NCBI GenBank assembly: GCA_003415625.1
Contig: PYIU01000002.1
Coordinates: forward strand, 1,302,001 to 1,366,000
Length of the DNA: 64,000 bases
Source of the DNA: Aquanectria penicillioides
Lineage: Eukaryota; Ascomycota; Sordariomycetes; Hypocreales; Nectriaceae
Direction of reading: 5' to 3'
In this document: positions 34,801 to 47,110 of the stretch, piece by piece
Numbering within the stretch: position 1 is the first letter of the stretch
How the letters are laid out: the number at the start of each line of letters is the position of its first letter
The notes under the pieces: generated by a model
Database searches by the model: none
The model's input: only the letters and a program-made list of their open reading frames with translations
What the model was told of the DNA's origin: nothing
Program-made: the position numbers and the translations under genes

Positions 34801-36816
34801 GAGCCGAGACAGGAGGTCCTTGAGGAGAAGCCTGCACCCGTGGACAAAGTTGAAGAGACAAAGCCTGCTACGTTCTCCATTCAACAGCAAGTCGCTGCAA
34901 AGGCCACTCTGCGCAGCAAGCCAACTCCCTTCAAGAAGCCCGAGCAGGAAGCCAGTTCGACATTGGAGGAGAGGACACCCTCATTCTCTCATAAGCAGAC
35001 AATTGCTCCAGACCCTGTCACTGGCGACTATCCGTCTCCTCTTAGAATCCAGAAGACGGGAGATGCTGGCTCTCGCTCTACCTCTACATCCCCCAGGAAG
35101 CTTGATACAAACCGAATGTCCAGGTTCATGGATCAGTCTTCATCCGCAGCTGAGCCTGCGAAGGAGCCTGTTCGATTGACCCATCAGCGAACTGGTTCAA
35201 GGTCGCCTGTGAAGATGTTCCAGAGGCCTCTTCCTGACCCCGACCCCACCTCATCTCCTAAGCTCGAGAAGAGACTACTCCCCGACCCCGAGCCAGCTTC
35301 TCCTCCCAGGCGGCAATTGCCGGAGCCCTCATCTCCCACCAAGGTTGATAGCGACCCTGTTGTCTCAGTGAAGAATGGTGCCGCCATGTTCGGTGGAGCA
35401 GCATTGCGCACGCCGCCCTCCGCTTCTAGATCAACCTTCAATGGTGTTGCCCCTGAGTTAGAGGTTCAAAAGACCCCTTCGAGAGTTGCTGCTCGTCCCC
35501 TCCCAATCCCTCCTGCTAAGGAGCCTGCATCCCCCCCTCCAAGGCAAGGCAACGATATTGCTGCGCTGTTCAGTGACTTCTTCGGTCCCAAGCAGCCCAG
35601 GACGAGTCCTTTCAATGTCGACACTGCTCACCTTTTGAGCAACAGGCCCTCAGAGGGTGCTAAGATCCAACCTCTGAGCTTCCAAACCTTCCAAATCTCC
35701 GGAGAAGGAAAGAAGACACCTGTTGCCCACCAATTTGAGCGTGTGCTATTTGACCAGGAAATGTACGTTTGCCCCCACAGCTTCACCAACGAGGCTGGTT
35801 GGAAACGACTCGAGGTCTACTTTTGGATTGGCGACGAAGTTTCTGAGGCAACAGCCGAGGACGCGGTGGTCTTTGTTCAGAGGGAGGTCAAGGCACTGGG
35901 TGCAAAGCTCGTTCGAATTCAGCAAGGCAAGGAGACAGCCGAATTCTTACAAGCCATGGGTGGTGTCATCATCGTCAGGCGAGGATCGAGCAAGAAGTTT
36001 GACTCCCTTGCCTCTACGATGCTATGTGGCCGACGCTTCTTAGGACAGGTTGCCTTTGATGAAATCGACTTCGTCCCAGCTAGCCTTTGCTCCGGTTTCC
36101 CCTACCTGATTACCAAGGGCGGTAACTGCTACTTGTGGAAGGGCAAGGGCAGTGATGTCGCTGAGCTGAGCTGTGCCCGTCTGGTTGGTATGGAGCTCAC
36201 TCTCACTGGAGAGTTGATTGAATACGACGATGGCAGTGAGCCCGCGTCATTCTGGGAGATGTTTGAGGGAGGAAAGAAGCTCGGATCTGCAGACCATTGG
36301 AGGCTGAAGCCCAGCTACGCCAAGTACAGCAGCAGACTGTTCTGCTCAGACGCAGACACACGGCAACAGGTATGTTCCTTTATGCTTTCACATATTGTCA
36401 TTTTTCAGGCCGTGTGCTAACATGATTGATTGCTCCAGATCTTCGAGCTGGCCCCCTTCAACCAGCAAGACCTCTCCCCCGAGCACATCTATGTTCTCGA
36501 CGCCTTCTTTGAGATGTACATCATCGTTGGCGCCCAGGCCCAGGCCCAGTACGCCTCATTCCGCAACGCCCTTGACTTCGCCCAGGAGTACGCCATCCTC
36601 GCGTCCGGTTTGGAGGACCGCCCCTTTGTCCCCATCTCCACCGTCGTTTTGGAGGGCATTCCTCGTGACCTCAAGCGCGTCTTCCGCAACTGGCGCGACG
36701 ACTTTGCTCCCACTGCTACCGCCCCGATCCCCACCGCTACCCTGGGCACTCCCAAGCGCGGCAGGAGTCTCCGCGTCGTCTCCCTGACGCAGGCGCTACA
36801 GGCACTTAGCGAGTAA
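31873..36816 (+). CDS. DUF4045 / gelsolin-villin domain protein, frameshifted
   Basis: Large fungal protein of about 1536 residues with an extended low-complexity N-terminus of the DUF4045 type and gelsolin-like repeats at the C-terminus. Exon 1 is 31873-32008 (MSDEVSQFLEQVERLRGQQ, a short coiled coil), the intron is 32009-32273 (265 nt, GTACGT..CTACTAG), exon 2 is 32274-36369, the intron is 36370-36438 (GTATGT, branch CTAAC), and exon 3 is 36439-36816. N-terminal conserved pieces include DPSWFRQTADRG and RRWSPTKASWLESALNKP. There is a PKPASPKPASPKPASPKP repeat near 34281-34325. Gelsolin-like segments start about residue 1197 (FERVLFDQEMYVCPHSF, EVYFWIGDE, VRIQQGKE, YLWKGKGS) and continue in exon 3 (YVLDAFFEMYIIVGAQ). 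It is probably an actin-binding or severing regulator; the role is inferred. The A run 33345-33349 is one A short, shifting the frame before MDPRRWSPTKASW. Confidence 0.9.
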
Positions 36817-37630
36817 CCTGTGGCTGTGGGATAAAATGGCGAGTGCTCTCTTTTTCTCTAGCACAAACTTATAGGGGGCTACGGTTTTGTTTTGGGCCTA
36901 TTTTTATAATCTGCCTGTAATGCTGGTTTGGTGCATCATGACATATAAGGGATGGATGGGCGGATGGAAGGAATGCCTGGCGATTTTGGAGTTTACTATT
37001 TGGTTGCATCGAGAGGTGTCAAAAAGGGGGGACAGTAGCATGGACGATGAAGAAGCAAAAGCATGCGTGTATACCCTCGATATTCTTCCATTCTCCGGAA
37101 TAGCCCAGCATAATGATGACATAATTTCACAACCCCAGATTTCTCATGCACATATAAACATATGATGTGTATGTATATGTGTATTTTTATTTATGCATTT
37201 GAATATATAGATGTATATTCATGTTGAATTCGTGGACATGATCGAAGTCATTATTCCAGTGTGCATGCCCCAGCGACTCTATTCGTCTTTATCCTGAAAA
37301 AAAGGAACGGAGAGCCAATACAGTAACTATAACACATCATAACCAGAAACAAACGAGCAGCGAGTGACCTTTGCTCTGATCGTCGGAGCCTAAGTCGCCG
37401 CATACGTCTATGGGGGTATCAAATGGCTGTCTCGAGTCTTTATCCGACGTGACTCCCCTTCGAACCCGCCTCAAAAAGGATAAAAAAAGGGACTCGTAAT
37501 CTCATTCCATCTTGCTCGTCTCCTATGCTTTCTTACCGCCTCTACTTGTCTTGTCCTCGTTCTACGGTGTGATTGGTGATGCTTCATGATCTACGGGCGT
37601 TACTTGCATCACATGGTGTAAGTTCAGCCC
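36817..37630. other. Convergent 3' spacer
   Basis: A+T-rich spacer between the converging gelsolin-like and acyltransferase genes. It includes TATAT-rich stretches near 37150-37230 likely to hold polyadenylation signals. No gene seen. Confidence 0.65.
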
Positions 37631-38601
37631 TCAATGGGAGTTGGACTTGGCGTCTACACCAGTGCTCTTGCCATTGGAGTTTGAGTTCTCGACGGGCACG
37701 GCAATGGGTCGGCCTTGGGCCTTGGCGGTGAGCTTGACGATCTCCTCAAGCATGAGCTCCCGAGTCGTGCGAGTGAGCTCATCAACGTCGGCGGAGGCGA
37801 GGTCCTTGGTAGGAATGGGATCGAGGACTGAATATAGTGTCAGTATAGGGATGCATGGTCTGTGGGCGCAATGGGGAGAGGCTGACCCTTGACGGGGATC
37901 TTGCCGGCATTCCAAATGAAGTTCTTGAAGTAAAGAACGTGGCTGTAGTTGGCGACAACAACTGGGACGATGGGAATTCCGGCTTGAACAGCAAGATGGA
38001 ATGCGCCCTTCTTGAAAGGCAATAGCATAGGTTCCTTTGAGTATGAACGGGTACCCTCGGGGAACATGTAGACGCTCTGGCGCTTCTTTTGGATTTCGAG
38101 GGCGGCACCATTCATGGCTGATCGGGCGTCCTTGCTGTTCTTGCGGTCGATGAAGATGGAGCCGCTCAGAGTCATGAACCAGCCAAGGAAGGGGGTCTTC
38201 TTCAGGGAGGCCTTAGCAGTGACACTGCAGTACTTAGGGAACATGGCACCAAGCATGAGAACATCCAACTCGGTTTGGTGGTTTCCAATGAAAATGGCGG
38301 GTCGCGTCTTGCCGAGGATGTCCTTGGGGTCCTCGACGACGAATTCGTTACCAGTGGTAAAGCGGTTGATGTGGTGGAATGCCCGCGCAGTAAACCATTG
38401 GGAGATTTGCTGGTGGCCAGTAAGTGTGAGGACAATGGAGGAGACAATGCCGAAGATGGCGGTAATCATCAATGAGATGTAGAAGGCGAGAAGGCGAGCG
38501 ACGAAGCCGGCCTTGGGAATCACGAGAGAAAGGGCGTAGAAGAAGACGGTGAGGGCGGCATAGCCGGCGAAGAAGTAGAGGGTTGCGCTGGAATAGGACA
38601 T
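37631..38601 (-). CDS. SLC1: 1-acyl-sn-glycerol-3-phosphate acyltransferase
   Basis: Acylates lysophosphatidic acid to phosphatidic acid in the ER, a step toward phospholipids and triacylglycerol. Exon 1 is 38601-37887, the intron is 37886-37828 (GTCAGC..ATTCAG, 59 nt) and exon 2 is 37827-37631, giving 303 residues. The N-terminus has two hydrophobic spans (YFFAGYAALTVFFYALSLVI; LLAFYISLMITAIFGIVSSI). The acyltransferase motifs are NHQTELDVL (about 105; the NHx4D catalytic motif), GSIFIDRKN, MFPEGTRSYS (about 179) and GIPIVPVVVANYSH. Exon 2 supplies VLDPIPTKDL and a Ser/Asn-rich tail. The ATG at 38601 is chosen because upstream in-frame sequence is CT-rich leader. No frame errors. Together with the patatin lipase 12 kb away it frames a glycerolipid theme. 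Confidence 0.94.
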
Positions 38602-41600
38602 GGCGGCGGCTTCGTCTGCTTCTGTCGGGGAGCTGGAGAGGGTATTGAGTCGGTCGTGACCGATCGCTCGCTCGAGGGGAGAACGAGGACAAGGACGAGG
38701 AGGGAGAAGGAGTTGAGGGGCGAGCGAGAGGAGAGGAGGATTTGGCGGGGTGGTTGGTTGTTGAGCCGGTTGAGGCTCTTTAACGCGACGAGCGGTAGCG
38801 GCGGACGGAGGTTCGGCGGGGTCTTTTTTTTTTATGGCTAGCGGTCGGAGCAACGATGGAACAAGCGCCTCTCGAGACTTATATGACAACTGCCAGAAAA
38901 AGAGTATTATTGCGAGGCCATAGCTCGGACTAGACAAGAATAAAAAAGAAGAGACGAGAGCTGAAGGTAACACAAGGCTCAGCAAAGGTTGAGAAACACG
39001 GAAAAGAAAAAAGCGACGTCTTGCTGCAGGAAGGCGGGCACGGGATCGGAGAACGGGGTCTCGGGGCAGGTACAAGGGCGCAGGTAGAATGTGGAACGTG
39101 TAGATGCGGACTAGGCGCGGAATCACCCTCTGAAGAGTGACGGGGGAAGGAGAAAGGCAACGCCTTGATTGGCCGGCTTACATAGCGTCGCGACCAAATG
39201 TGCAAGAGGTGCACCGAATTGGCTTGTGACAGCCGTACCTTAGTCATCTGTGTGCCTCTTGCGGCCTTGCCTGCCCCGATGGACTGCCGGCTTGTGGTTG
39301 CTTGGACGAGCAGGCGGCTTCCATTACTTGCCTAATCCAGTGCCCTACCTAGGTCCCTAACATAGGTAGGCAGGTACCTATTAAACGAGAGACACCGGTC
39401 TCCGAGACATCAATATGCATGATGCGGGCTGTTGGGTCGCCGGGTGAAAGGAGAGACATTGCAGATATTCTTGCTGGCTATTCCCCAGCAAAACCACAAC
39501 AATGGCTATTTTTCAGATGCAAATTAATCTACACAGCTGCTTTTCAAGAAAGCGAGCCGAGGCTGACCCGCCTTGTAGTGTGGAATGTGGGCATTCATTG
39601 TTCAATATCAGCCGTTCAGCGCTCGTACTGCCATTTGCAGAATTGCGTTGGGGAAAAGGGAACCATGACCATCACGTGGCGGTATTTTGGCATTTTCCCC
39701 CAACCGTTGGCTATGGCCCGGCCCACCCATGGCTATGGTTTGCAGCAGGTGCAAGGGCGGCCTGGCTTCCCCCACACACACACCCCGAACAGCACTGACA
39801 AGCAGGTACAGAAGCTAAGCCCCTCCACTGTAACTGTAGCTGGCAACTGTAACCCATACCACCGCCCGCCATCCCCGTCGGCGTTTTTGCCCCCCATCAT
39901 GCCATCTATCAGAATCGCAAGGTCGGTCATCATGAACACACCGAAACACGTCGCATGCTTGATTCATGCATGTTCGACGTCACTGGGTTCCATTTAACAC
40001 ACGCCCATGCCTAGCGATTCATCCCACTTTCAAATTTGACAGGGAACCCAGCGCAAATAGGCCCGCGCAACGTGTACATCCGTGTTGTCGCATCAAGAGC
40101 TCTCTCACCAGCCGTCCTATTTTTTTTTTTCAGCCGGTCCATTCAACAGAGCACAAAACCGGAAGCAGGCGGTGAAACACAATACCTTCAAATATGCTCT
40201 CGGAGAGAGGCCACAAAACAGTACACCATCACTAGCTCATCTAGGGGACATTAAGGTTGTGAGGCTCATCAACGTTCATACTCGTCGTGATGTCAATTGT
40301 GGTTATCCTACAATGCTTATGGTGTTGGATTCTCATGCCTGACGACGTGAAGTGTCCATTTCGCGTAACACGTAATCGAAGGTAATGGCGCACTTTTTCT
40401 CCATCGCTTTATTCCTTGGCATTTTCTGGAAAGGGGACAGCTCCTCAGAGTTGGCTAGGTTTCAATCAAGGAAGCTGATCCTCCACACCTAGTTTCACCA
40501 TGTGCCACTTCCTTGTTCAATAAATCAATCATAAGGCTCCAGAACATAGATACTTGAGCCAAACCAGCAATAAAAACAAATACAATAACAGAAACAATTA
40601 CACTTATCCGACAGTTTCCATAAATTTGATTGGCTTTTTTTTTTTTTTCTCTTCTTCATTCCTTGTTACTTCGTGCCAATTTATCACATTGCGCTGATCA
40701 ATTTGTTGATGGATCTGGCAATGTTCACATCACTTAGCCCATCCAAATTCGCAAATACGAAACTTAAAGATCAGCCTCCTTGACAATGTTATTTGCTTCG
40801 TTGCATTGACATATATTTATAGTATCGCAAACCGCACCCCATTTTCCCCAATCATAAGCGGCTGCAACAAAAAGTCCGATTCCAGCCGCCGACCTTGTTT
40901 CATTCAATCCCACCAACTGTCTATTTAAGATATGACGCCATTGAAGAATCCCATTGTGGGTAGTTTCTGTCTTTTTAATACGTAATAACAGATGAAGTCG
41001 GGAACTGGTTGTAAGGATAGCGCTGGCGCCGAACGTGCGGCGACCAGGCGCCTTATATACAGTTCTGTGGCACAATTCCGGCACCTTGTGCCTGAATTGC
41101 TTGATCTTTTGGTCAATTGGTCTAGTGTACATGCCACCCCATCTCGTCACACTGGCATTGCTCAATGATACGAATGTAGCTGATCTTGTTGGTGCAGAGG
41201 CGAGATATCGATATAAAGGCCCATTCATCTCTGAAGAGTATTCGTAATCGGATGATGAAGTACAGATGTTCCAGGGATAGGATGTTGACGTGTATGCGAG
41301 GTGCTCTTCGAACGACTAGGCCCCATGGAATACTCTAACATGAAATACAGCGTCCAGCAAGTATCAATACCTAGTAAATCCTACGACCCGGCGAAATTTC
41401 AATGGGCATTCATGATACAGGGGTAGCAGTTGAGAATTTCGAGCATTTGGCAACAGAGGTTTTGCAGCAATAATGTCCAGTATTCTCCTATGTCAACATT
41501 GACTAGGAGTTTCAAGATGTGAAAGAGTTCAATCCACATCTCAACAAGAAAGATATTTCCTTAAGCAAGTAAAGTTCTTGAATCCGGCCCAGGGACCAAT

Positions 41601-44367
41601 ATTTACAAAACCCATATGTGACCTCTTTCCTTGCCTCATATCAATAGTCACCCTAGGCCCTACCAATGCCACAAGCGAATCAGTAGGTGCAGTTTACCTG
41701 TCTTCATGCTTTATTCTAAGCGGTCTCTCTACACACCATTGTAATGATTTGCGCAAAAAATCCGACTTAGATGAACACATTCATCAAGCACAGCAACTCA
41801 ACGATCTTGTCCGTTTTCTTCAATCTAGCTCCATGGGGGAATTGAAATCAGGTTAGGATCGATGAAGGAAGATATTCCATGATTGGCCAGTGCATGGTAG
41901 AGTTCTGCGCCCTCGACCCCGTGGCAGCTTGCAGCCCCAGGCCAAATGTGGGTGTACGTGTTGTTTATTCTCTCGGCACAAGACAAGTCATTTTGGTTTA
42001 TTTTTAATTATGTAAAATATAATAGATCTCAAAATTATGGACATGAAGCTCTGTCAATTTGCCATAGCTGAATTGGGGTGATAATATGTGTCCTTCGGAT
42101 GGCATAGCGGCTGCTTGCAAAACCAAGCGATTATTCTGCTCGCAGACAACTCTGACACTAAAAGAACCATCGCAACTCATTCCTACTAACGTATTTATTA
42201 TTTAAGAAAGGGTGATGGGAGGTACTCGGACGTTACAGGTAAATTAGTTCATTTTCATGGCACTACGGAGCATCCGACCGAGTTTGATGTATTACTTGTG
42301 TTGGATAGATACCGAAAAAAAAAAAACATTTTGACTCAAGGCCAATTAGTTATATATATATCTCTCTCTTCATTTGTCTCGTCTCTATTAATAATACTGC
42401 GCCCAAAGTTATGATGTTTTTCTCGTATTTGATCAAACTCGAAACTCGCAACTCACTGTGTAAATCCTTAGGTACCTAGGCATACGAGCACAGACATCAT
42501 CAAATATTTCCCTTTTATAAACATTCATTTAGATGGAAGGTAGTCGGTTTTGAGGTATAGGTAGGTAGTCTTGTATCAGACAAACGCCACAGGTGCTTGC
42601 TGTGGTTCAAGGACTGCCTTTTGTCTCCCATTTTAACTGACAGAATGTTTGAACTGCGTTCAAAGGCCCCCGAATTAGTCATTTCGTCTACAAAAGATGT
42701 GCAACTATTCTAGTACTCAATCGACGGGCCAGGCAAGCCTGTTGAGAATTTGCCCACAAATGCCGCTCCGGTGAGTCTTCTCATTCATACAAACATACTA
42801 GGCTCATATTTTCTTTTTAGTATTTTATTAGACGCCTTTCGCATTACTCCATTCCATTGTCTGGGAATTAAGCAGGCATCATACTAAAAGTGAGATGTGG
42901 CCTAACCCACTTGATGGCACATCCATCAACTGGCCATCGCGGTCCACAGGGGAATCGCCAAAATGGGAGAAGATAATAGACGCATTTCGCTTATGTCGGG
43001 TGGGTTTGTTGGAGGGGCTTGTGGTCAGATTTACAGCCGTGTTTGTGTCCCATCCTGAGGTTGTGCCCTACACATGACATTGGCTAATATGTATAGAGTT
43101 GTCAAGTTGCCCGGGCCGCGAAAAGTTATCGTGTTCGAAAAGTCAATACGACCAAGCAACATCACCACAACACAACCAACACAATAAATAGGATTGGCTC
43201 AAGACACAGAAGCGGGGAGAGCTTGTGGGGGAAGTGAGAGTTAAAGTGTGTATCTAATTAGTGCATGCAAAGGTGAACGAACCCCACTCCCCCAATGTTT
43301 CCCGCTGACGACGTCGTTAGTTGCAGGAAAACCACTACGGTAGTAGGATCAGCAATACCTATCAGGCAAAGCGGACGGGAACAGACATGACGGGGGGGGA
43401 GGCTAGAATAGGCACTATTTTTTACGATATTTTGTCTGCCCGCAGATCCCTCGTCGAACCGGCTCTTCGGGGGGGGGGATAGGAGGGAAAGGGGAAGCTT
43501 TTGTCACCAGATATACGAGGATCAGAAACCAGGCAGATGCATCTCCTAGCAAAGTCTCCCCAACGGCACGCAAGCATCAGGCCATGGTCCCAGGCATTGG
43601 CCTCGTAGCACTCAAGCTGTAAGACATCACGGGGTATGGGCGACCACACCCTCTCGCCGCAATATCAGTGCCCAACCCTTATGCTTAGGGCCTCTTGCAT
43701 GTGAAAGACGGCCTGTATTGCTACTCCAAGAGCCACTTTCTGCTTCGTTCGAGATCCAAAAAGCCCTTATCGCCGCGGGCCATCGTCATTCTCCTCTCAC
43801 TTCCCCTTCCAGCACCTTACATGCTCGTCACGTGAAGCACAGCGGCGCCGTCGCCTATCGGGTGGGCTGCCGGGTCATGTAACCACTGTAAGCTAACACC
43901 ACCACCGCTACCGCTAGAGGGCCTCCCTCCACTGAAGAAGTCCTCTGCTGGAAAGCCTCCACTGGCCCTGCACTGATTGAAAGCACTCAACGCACTGCCC
44001 ACTCCGAGGCTCCCTCCAACCACCAAAGCCCGCCCATCACCAACATCCGTCCTGCATCTTCCCGCCAGGCCCGCCGCTTCCATTGCGACAGCCCTTCTGG
44101 ACTTCTTCGCCCGCCCTCGCAACCCGCATTGCCCTGGTTTCTCCTCTGCGACAATTGGCCCCCTTTTCTCGAGCTCCCGCCATCGCTGTTGACGTTATCA
44201 AACGTTCTTGGCGTGACTCGTGTCCGTCTCCGACACACAGCTCCAATCATCCCTCCTCAGCCGCCATCCTCATCGTCTGACCGACCGACCTCACCGCAAA
44301 CCGCAAACCGCCTTCTTTCCTCCCAGAAGCACACCCGCCATATGATGCGACTGGTCCGATAGTCGAC
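38602..44367. other. 5.8-kb divergent, relatively A+T-rich intergenic region
   Basis: No gene was recognised on either strand. The ends are CT-rich leaders of the flanking divergent genes (38602-39200 on - and 43690-44367 on +). The middle, about 40350-42900, is richer in A+T, with runs such as T14 near 40640 and ATATATAT near 42350, and no ORF above 154 codons. It could be decayed mobile-element sequence, but I see no terminal repeats or transposase/RT remnants. GGTACC/CCTAGG-type elements occur at 39345-39382, 42471-42480 and 42551-42568. A G9-G10 run is at about 43469-43478. Confidence 0.55.
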
Positions 44368-46359
44368 ATGGCCTCCTCTCGCCGGGGACAACCCTCACTC
44401 TCCGTCCGCATGCCCTCCAATCCGCCCCCCGATCGCCCCCCGATCGCCGCTCTGTTCCTTATTCACTTCGACGTCAAAGCCGGCTACACCATCCTCTGGA
44501 AGCAGTCCTCGCCCGGCGTCGAACTCGAGGGCCTCGTCGAGTACAAGTCGCTTCCGTCCGGTCTCCACACCGTCTCCGAAGATCTCATCTATTTTGTCCA
44601 CGATGGTGGCCACGCAGGCCTCAGCGCCTTTGTCAACGTCCCATGCGATGAAGAGGAGGCGCGTCACGCAAGGATGATCGCCGTCGGCGTCCTGGTTCCG
44701 CTTAGTTATGGCCGCCTAGGTCGCGCTTGGAGGCACGCCGAAGCATTGAAGGATATGGCTGCGTAAGTTCAACTACTATTGGTCACATATTCGGTGTGCA
44801 ACCCCTAACAATATTCCCCCCCCACAGCAAACTCGCAGAGGATCGCAAAAATACCAGCCTCCTCGAAGACTACTGGAACGCCAACAAAGAAAAGCCCGGC
44901 CAGGGAAACCGTCGTCTCTCAGGCGAGACTCCCGTGAGCTCGCCTCTCGTCCAGTCCCAAGCTTGGGGCCGCAAAGGTCACACCCGCAACCGCTCCGCGT
45001 CAGATGGAACCTCAGTGGTCCCTGTCGGCCACAGGCTCTCACCGTATCACCCTGCGTGGAGCTTGACAAGCCTGTTGGATAAATTCGGGCCACTAATCTT
45101 TCCCATTCACCGTGCCGCCCTGCTACGTAAGCGTATCTTAATTTCGTGTCATGCACCGGTCCATGAGATCTGTGATTTTGGTAGGTCTCCTCCCTCCTCA
45201 ACATGGCGGTAAGCAGGAAGGGAGTGGCTAATATGTCGCAGTATATAACATTTCTGTTCTCTCAAATATTCCCTTATCCGTCACGGATATATTGCCTACT
45301 TCCTCAACGACGCAACGTCTCAGGCCTCTGTTCTCCATTGGCGTTCATGATATCCAGTTCCTGATGGAGGATTTTGAAGCGTCCAAGCGTGAACGCAGCA
45401 GCGAAGATGCCGTGGATGACGAATCTGGTTCCGGTTGGATTGCTTGTACCACCGACAGCATTCTCGCCATGAAGGACACTCTCTGGGATATGCTGATTAC
45501 GATCCCTCCTGATTATTCGTCAAAGGCCCCCGAACGAGTATGGCCTCTTGTCGAGTATCCCCGCGGAGAGCCTGTTAGGGCCACCCAGCGAGACCTGCGT
45601 CGGTTCACTTCGTTGAAAAACGGCCTCGAACGCCTCTCAGCCGCCGCCCCAGCCTCCGGCCCCGCTCCGGAGTCCCCCCACTCGGACACGCCGCCCGTGC
45701 GCCTCTCCAGTCAATCATCACGAGTCGTCCGCGATCTTCGTGATGACGGTGTCGACAAGATTGTAGAGCCTCTGACTTGGACTGCCCTGGCCTACAACGG
45801 CTATATGTGGTGGGCCAGTGCTGGCGAGCAGCTCCGGTCTGAGGAGCAAGAAGAGGCTTCTCGCGATGCTGCGCTGCTTGCTGATATCGGCCCCGCGCCA
45901 ATGTCAATGCCCAGACCCTCGTCTAGCTCTGAACGCCTTTCTGAATCTCTCGCTTCGCTCGCAGCTACCCGCCGCACAGCTTCAGATGACGCCGGTGAAG
46001 CTCGTCTTGAGCTCGCTATCATTGCCTACTTCCACCGCCTTACTACTCAGATCCTCTCCGTCCTCGGCGACCTCGCTGACAGCCAGGAAGGACCCTACAC
46101 CGACGGCGATGATGAGGATGAAGATGTCTCTCAACCCTCTTCCAGTGCTGAGAGCGCTCCTCTACACCCAGGAGATGTCGACCTCGACGCCGACCCAGAC
46201 GCCATTCGGGTAGACAGTCATGCCGTGGAAAACATGGGCCTAGACGTCTGGAGCGATAGCGATGCCCTCTTTGTCCGTGAACTATCAGCCTTATACTTTG
46301 GCCGGTCTGCCCGTATCGAGGGCAAGGGTGTTGAAGTCTGCGGCATCCGAGTGTGTTAA
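44368..46359 (+). CDS. DENND11/LCHN-like protein (DUF2347-DUF4484)
   Basis: Fungal homologue of LCHN/DENND11 and yeast Anr2, a DENN-like family implicated in membrane and lipid-droplet traffic, with biochemical role unsettled. Exons are 44368-44762, 44828-45180 and 45242-46359, with introns of 65 and 61 nt (GTAAGT..CCACAG; GTAGGT..GTCGCAG), giving 621 residues. The N-terminal DENN-like block reads PPIAALFLIHFDVKAGYTI and VEYKSLPSGLH, then DLIYFVHDG, GVLVPLSYGRLGR and HPAWSLTSLLDKFGPLIFP. After the second intron come VYNISVLSNIP and SGWIACTTDSIL, a Ser/Pro-rich linker, EPLTWTALAYNGYMWWASAG, and the terminal DUF4484-like segment LDVWSDSDALFVRELSALYF ending EVCGIRVC. A short uORF ends 5 nt before the start. 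No frame errors. Confidence 0.88.
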
Positions 46360-47110
46360 AAAAGAGTGTGATCGGTGCGGTTCAAGTCATGTCATGTTCA
46401 CGTTGAGTGAGACGAAGCCGGACTTGCGTCTAAGAAAGATTTTGTACCAGCGGCAACGCAAGTTCCTACCTTTTACCCCCGGATGGAGTTTTTTTTTTTT
46501 AAAACAACTGGAGCACAAGGGAGCAAAAAGAAAAAAAGGCCCGGTCCCAAATGTATGAACATAAGGTATTAAACCCCCCCCCCTTTTTATCAGACGGAAC
46601 ACAGGTTTCGCACGAGGGGTTCGTGTGTTTAAGCAGCATAGTATAGCAGTGACGCTTAATATTCTTTGTCTTTCTAAAGTCTCTCGCTCGGCCCTTTCAT
46701 TCTCAACATCGAAGTGACCATGCCCACAAGTGCAGTTGAACCGTGATCGAGCAATTGGCGCAATGAGTGTATGCCCCTCTTCCCTCCCCATCATATAACA
46801 CACAAAATTAAACGAGTCAACAGCCAGCGCAAGAAATCACAAGTGATATGATAGATGATACCCTAAAACACCCTAGAACTCCCAAATACCCAACCCGGTG
46901 CGGCGCAGAGACTAGAAACAGCAGCTGCCAGAAAAGCCCATGTCCCCATGCAACCACACTTTTTCGCCTCCGTTGCCTGCCTACCCTCGAAACCCTTCGG
47001 TTTGATGCTACAAACACAAGACGCTTTGGCGAACAAATACAAGCTTTGGACAATGATAGTCCCGCATTTACGGGGAACTTTGTATCAACGGTGGAAAGAT
47101 GGCGAGCTAA
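46360..47110. other. Convergent 3' spacer
   Basis: 3' flanks of the DENND11-like and SEC63 genes. It contains T10 (about 46491-46500) and C12 (about 46575-46586) runs. No gene seen. Confidence 0.65.

Noticed and set aside
38602..39126. N-terminal extension of the SLC1 ORF
   Set aside because: CT-rich leader read through; the acyltransferase starts with its first membrane span after the ATG at 38601.
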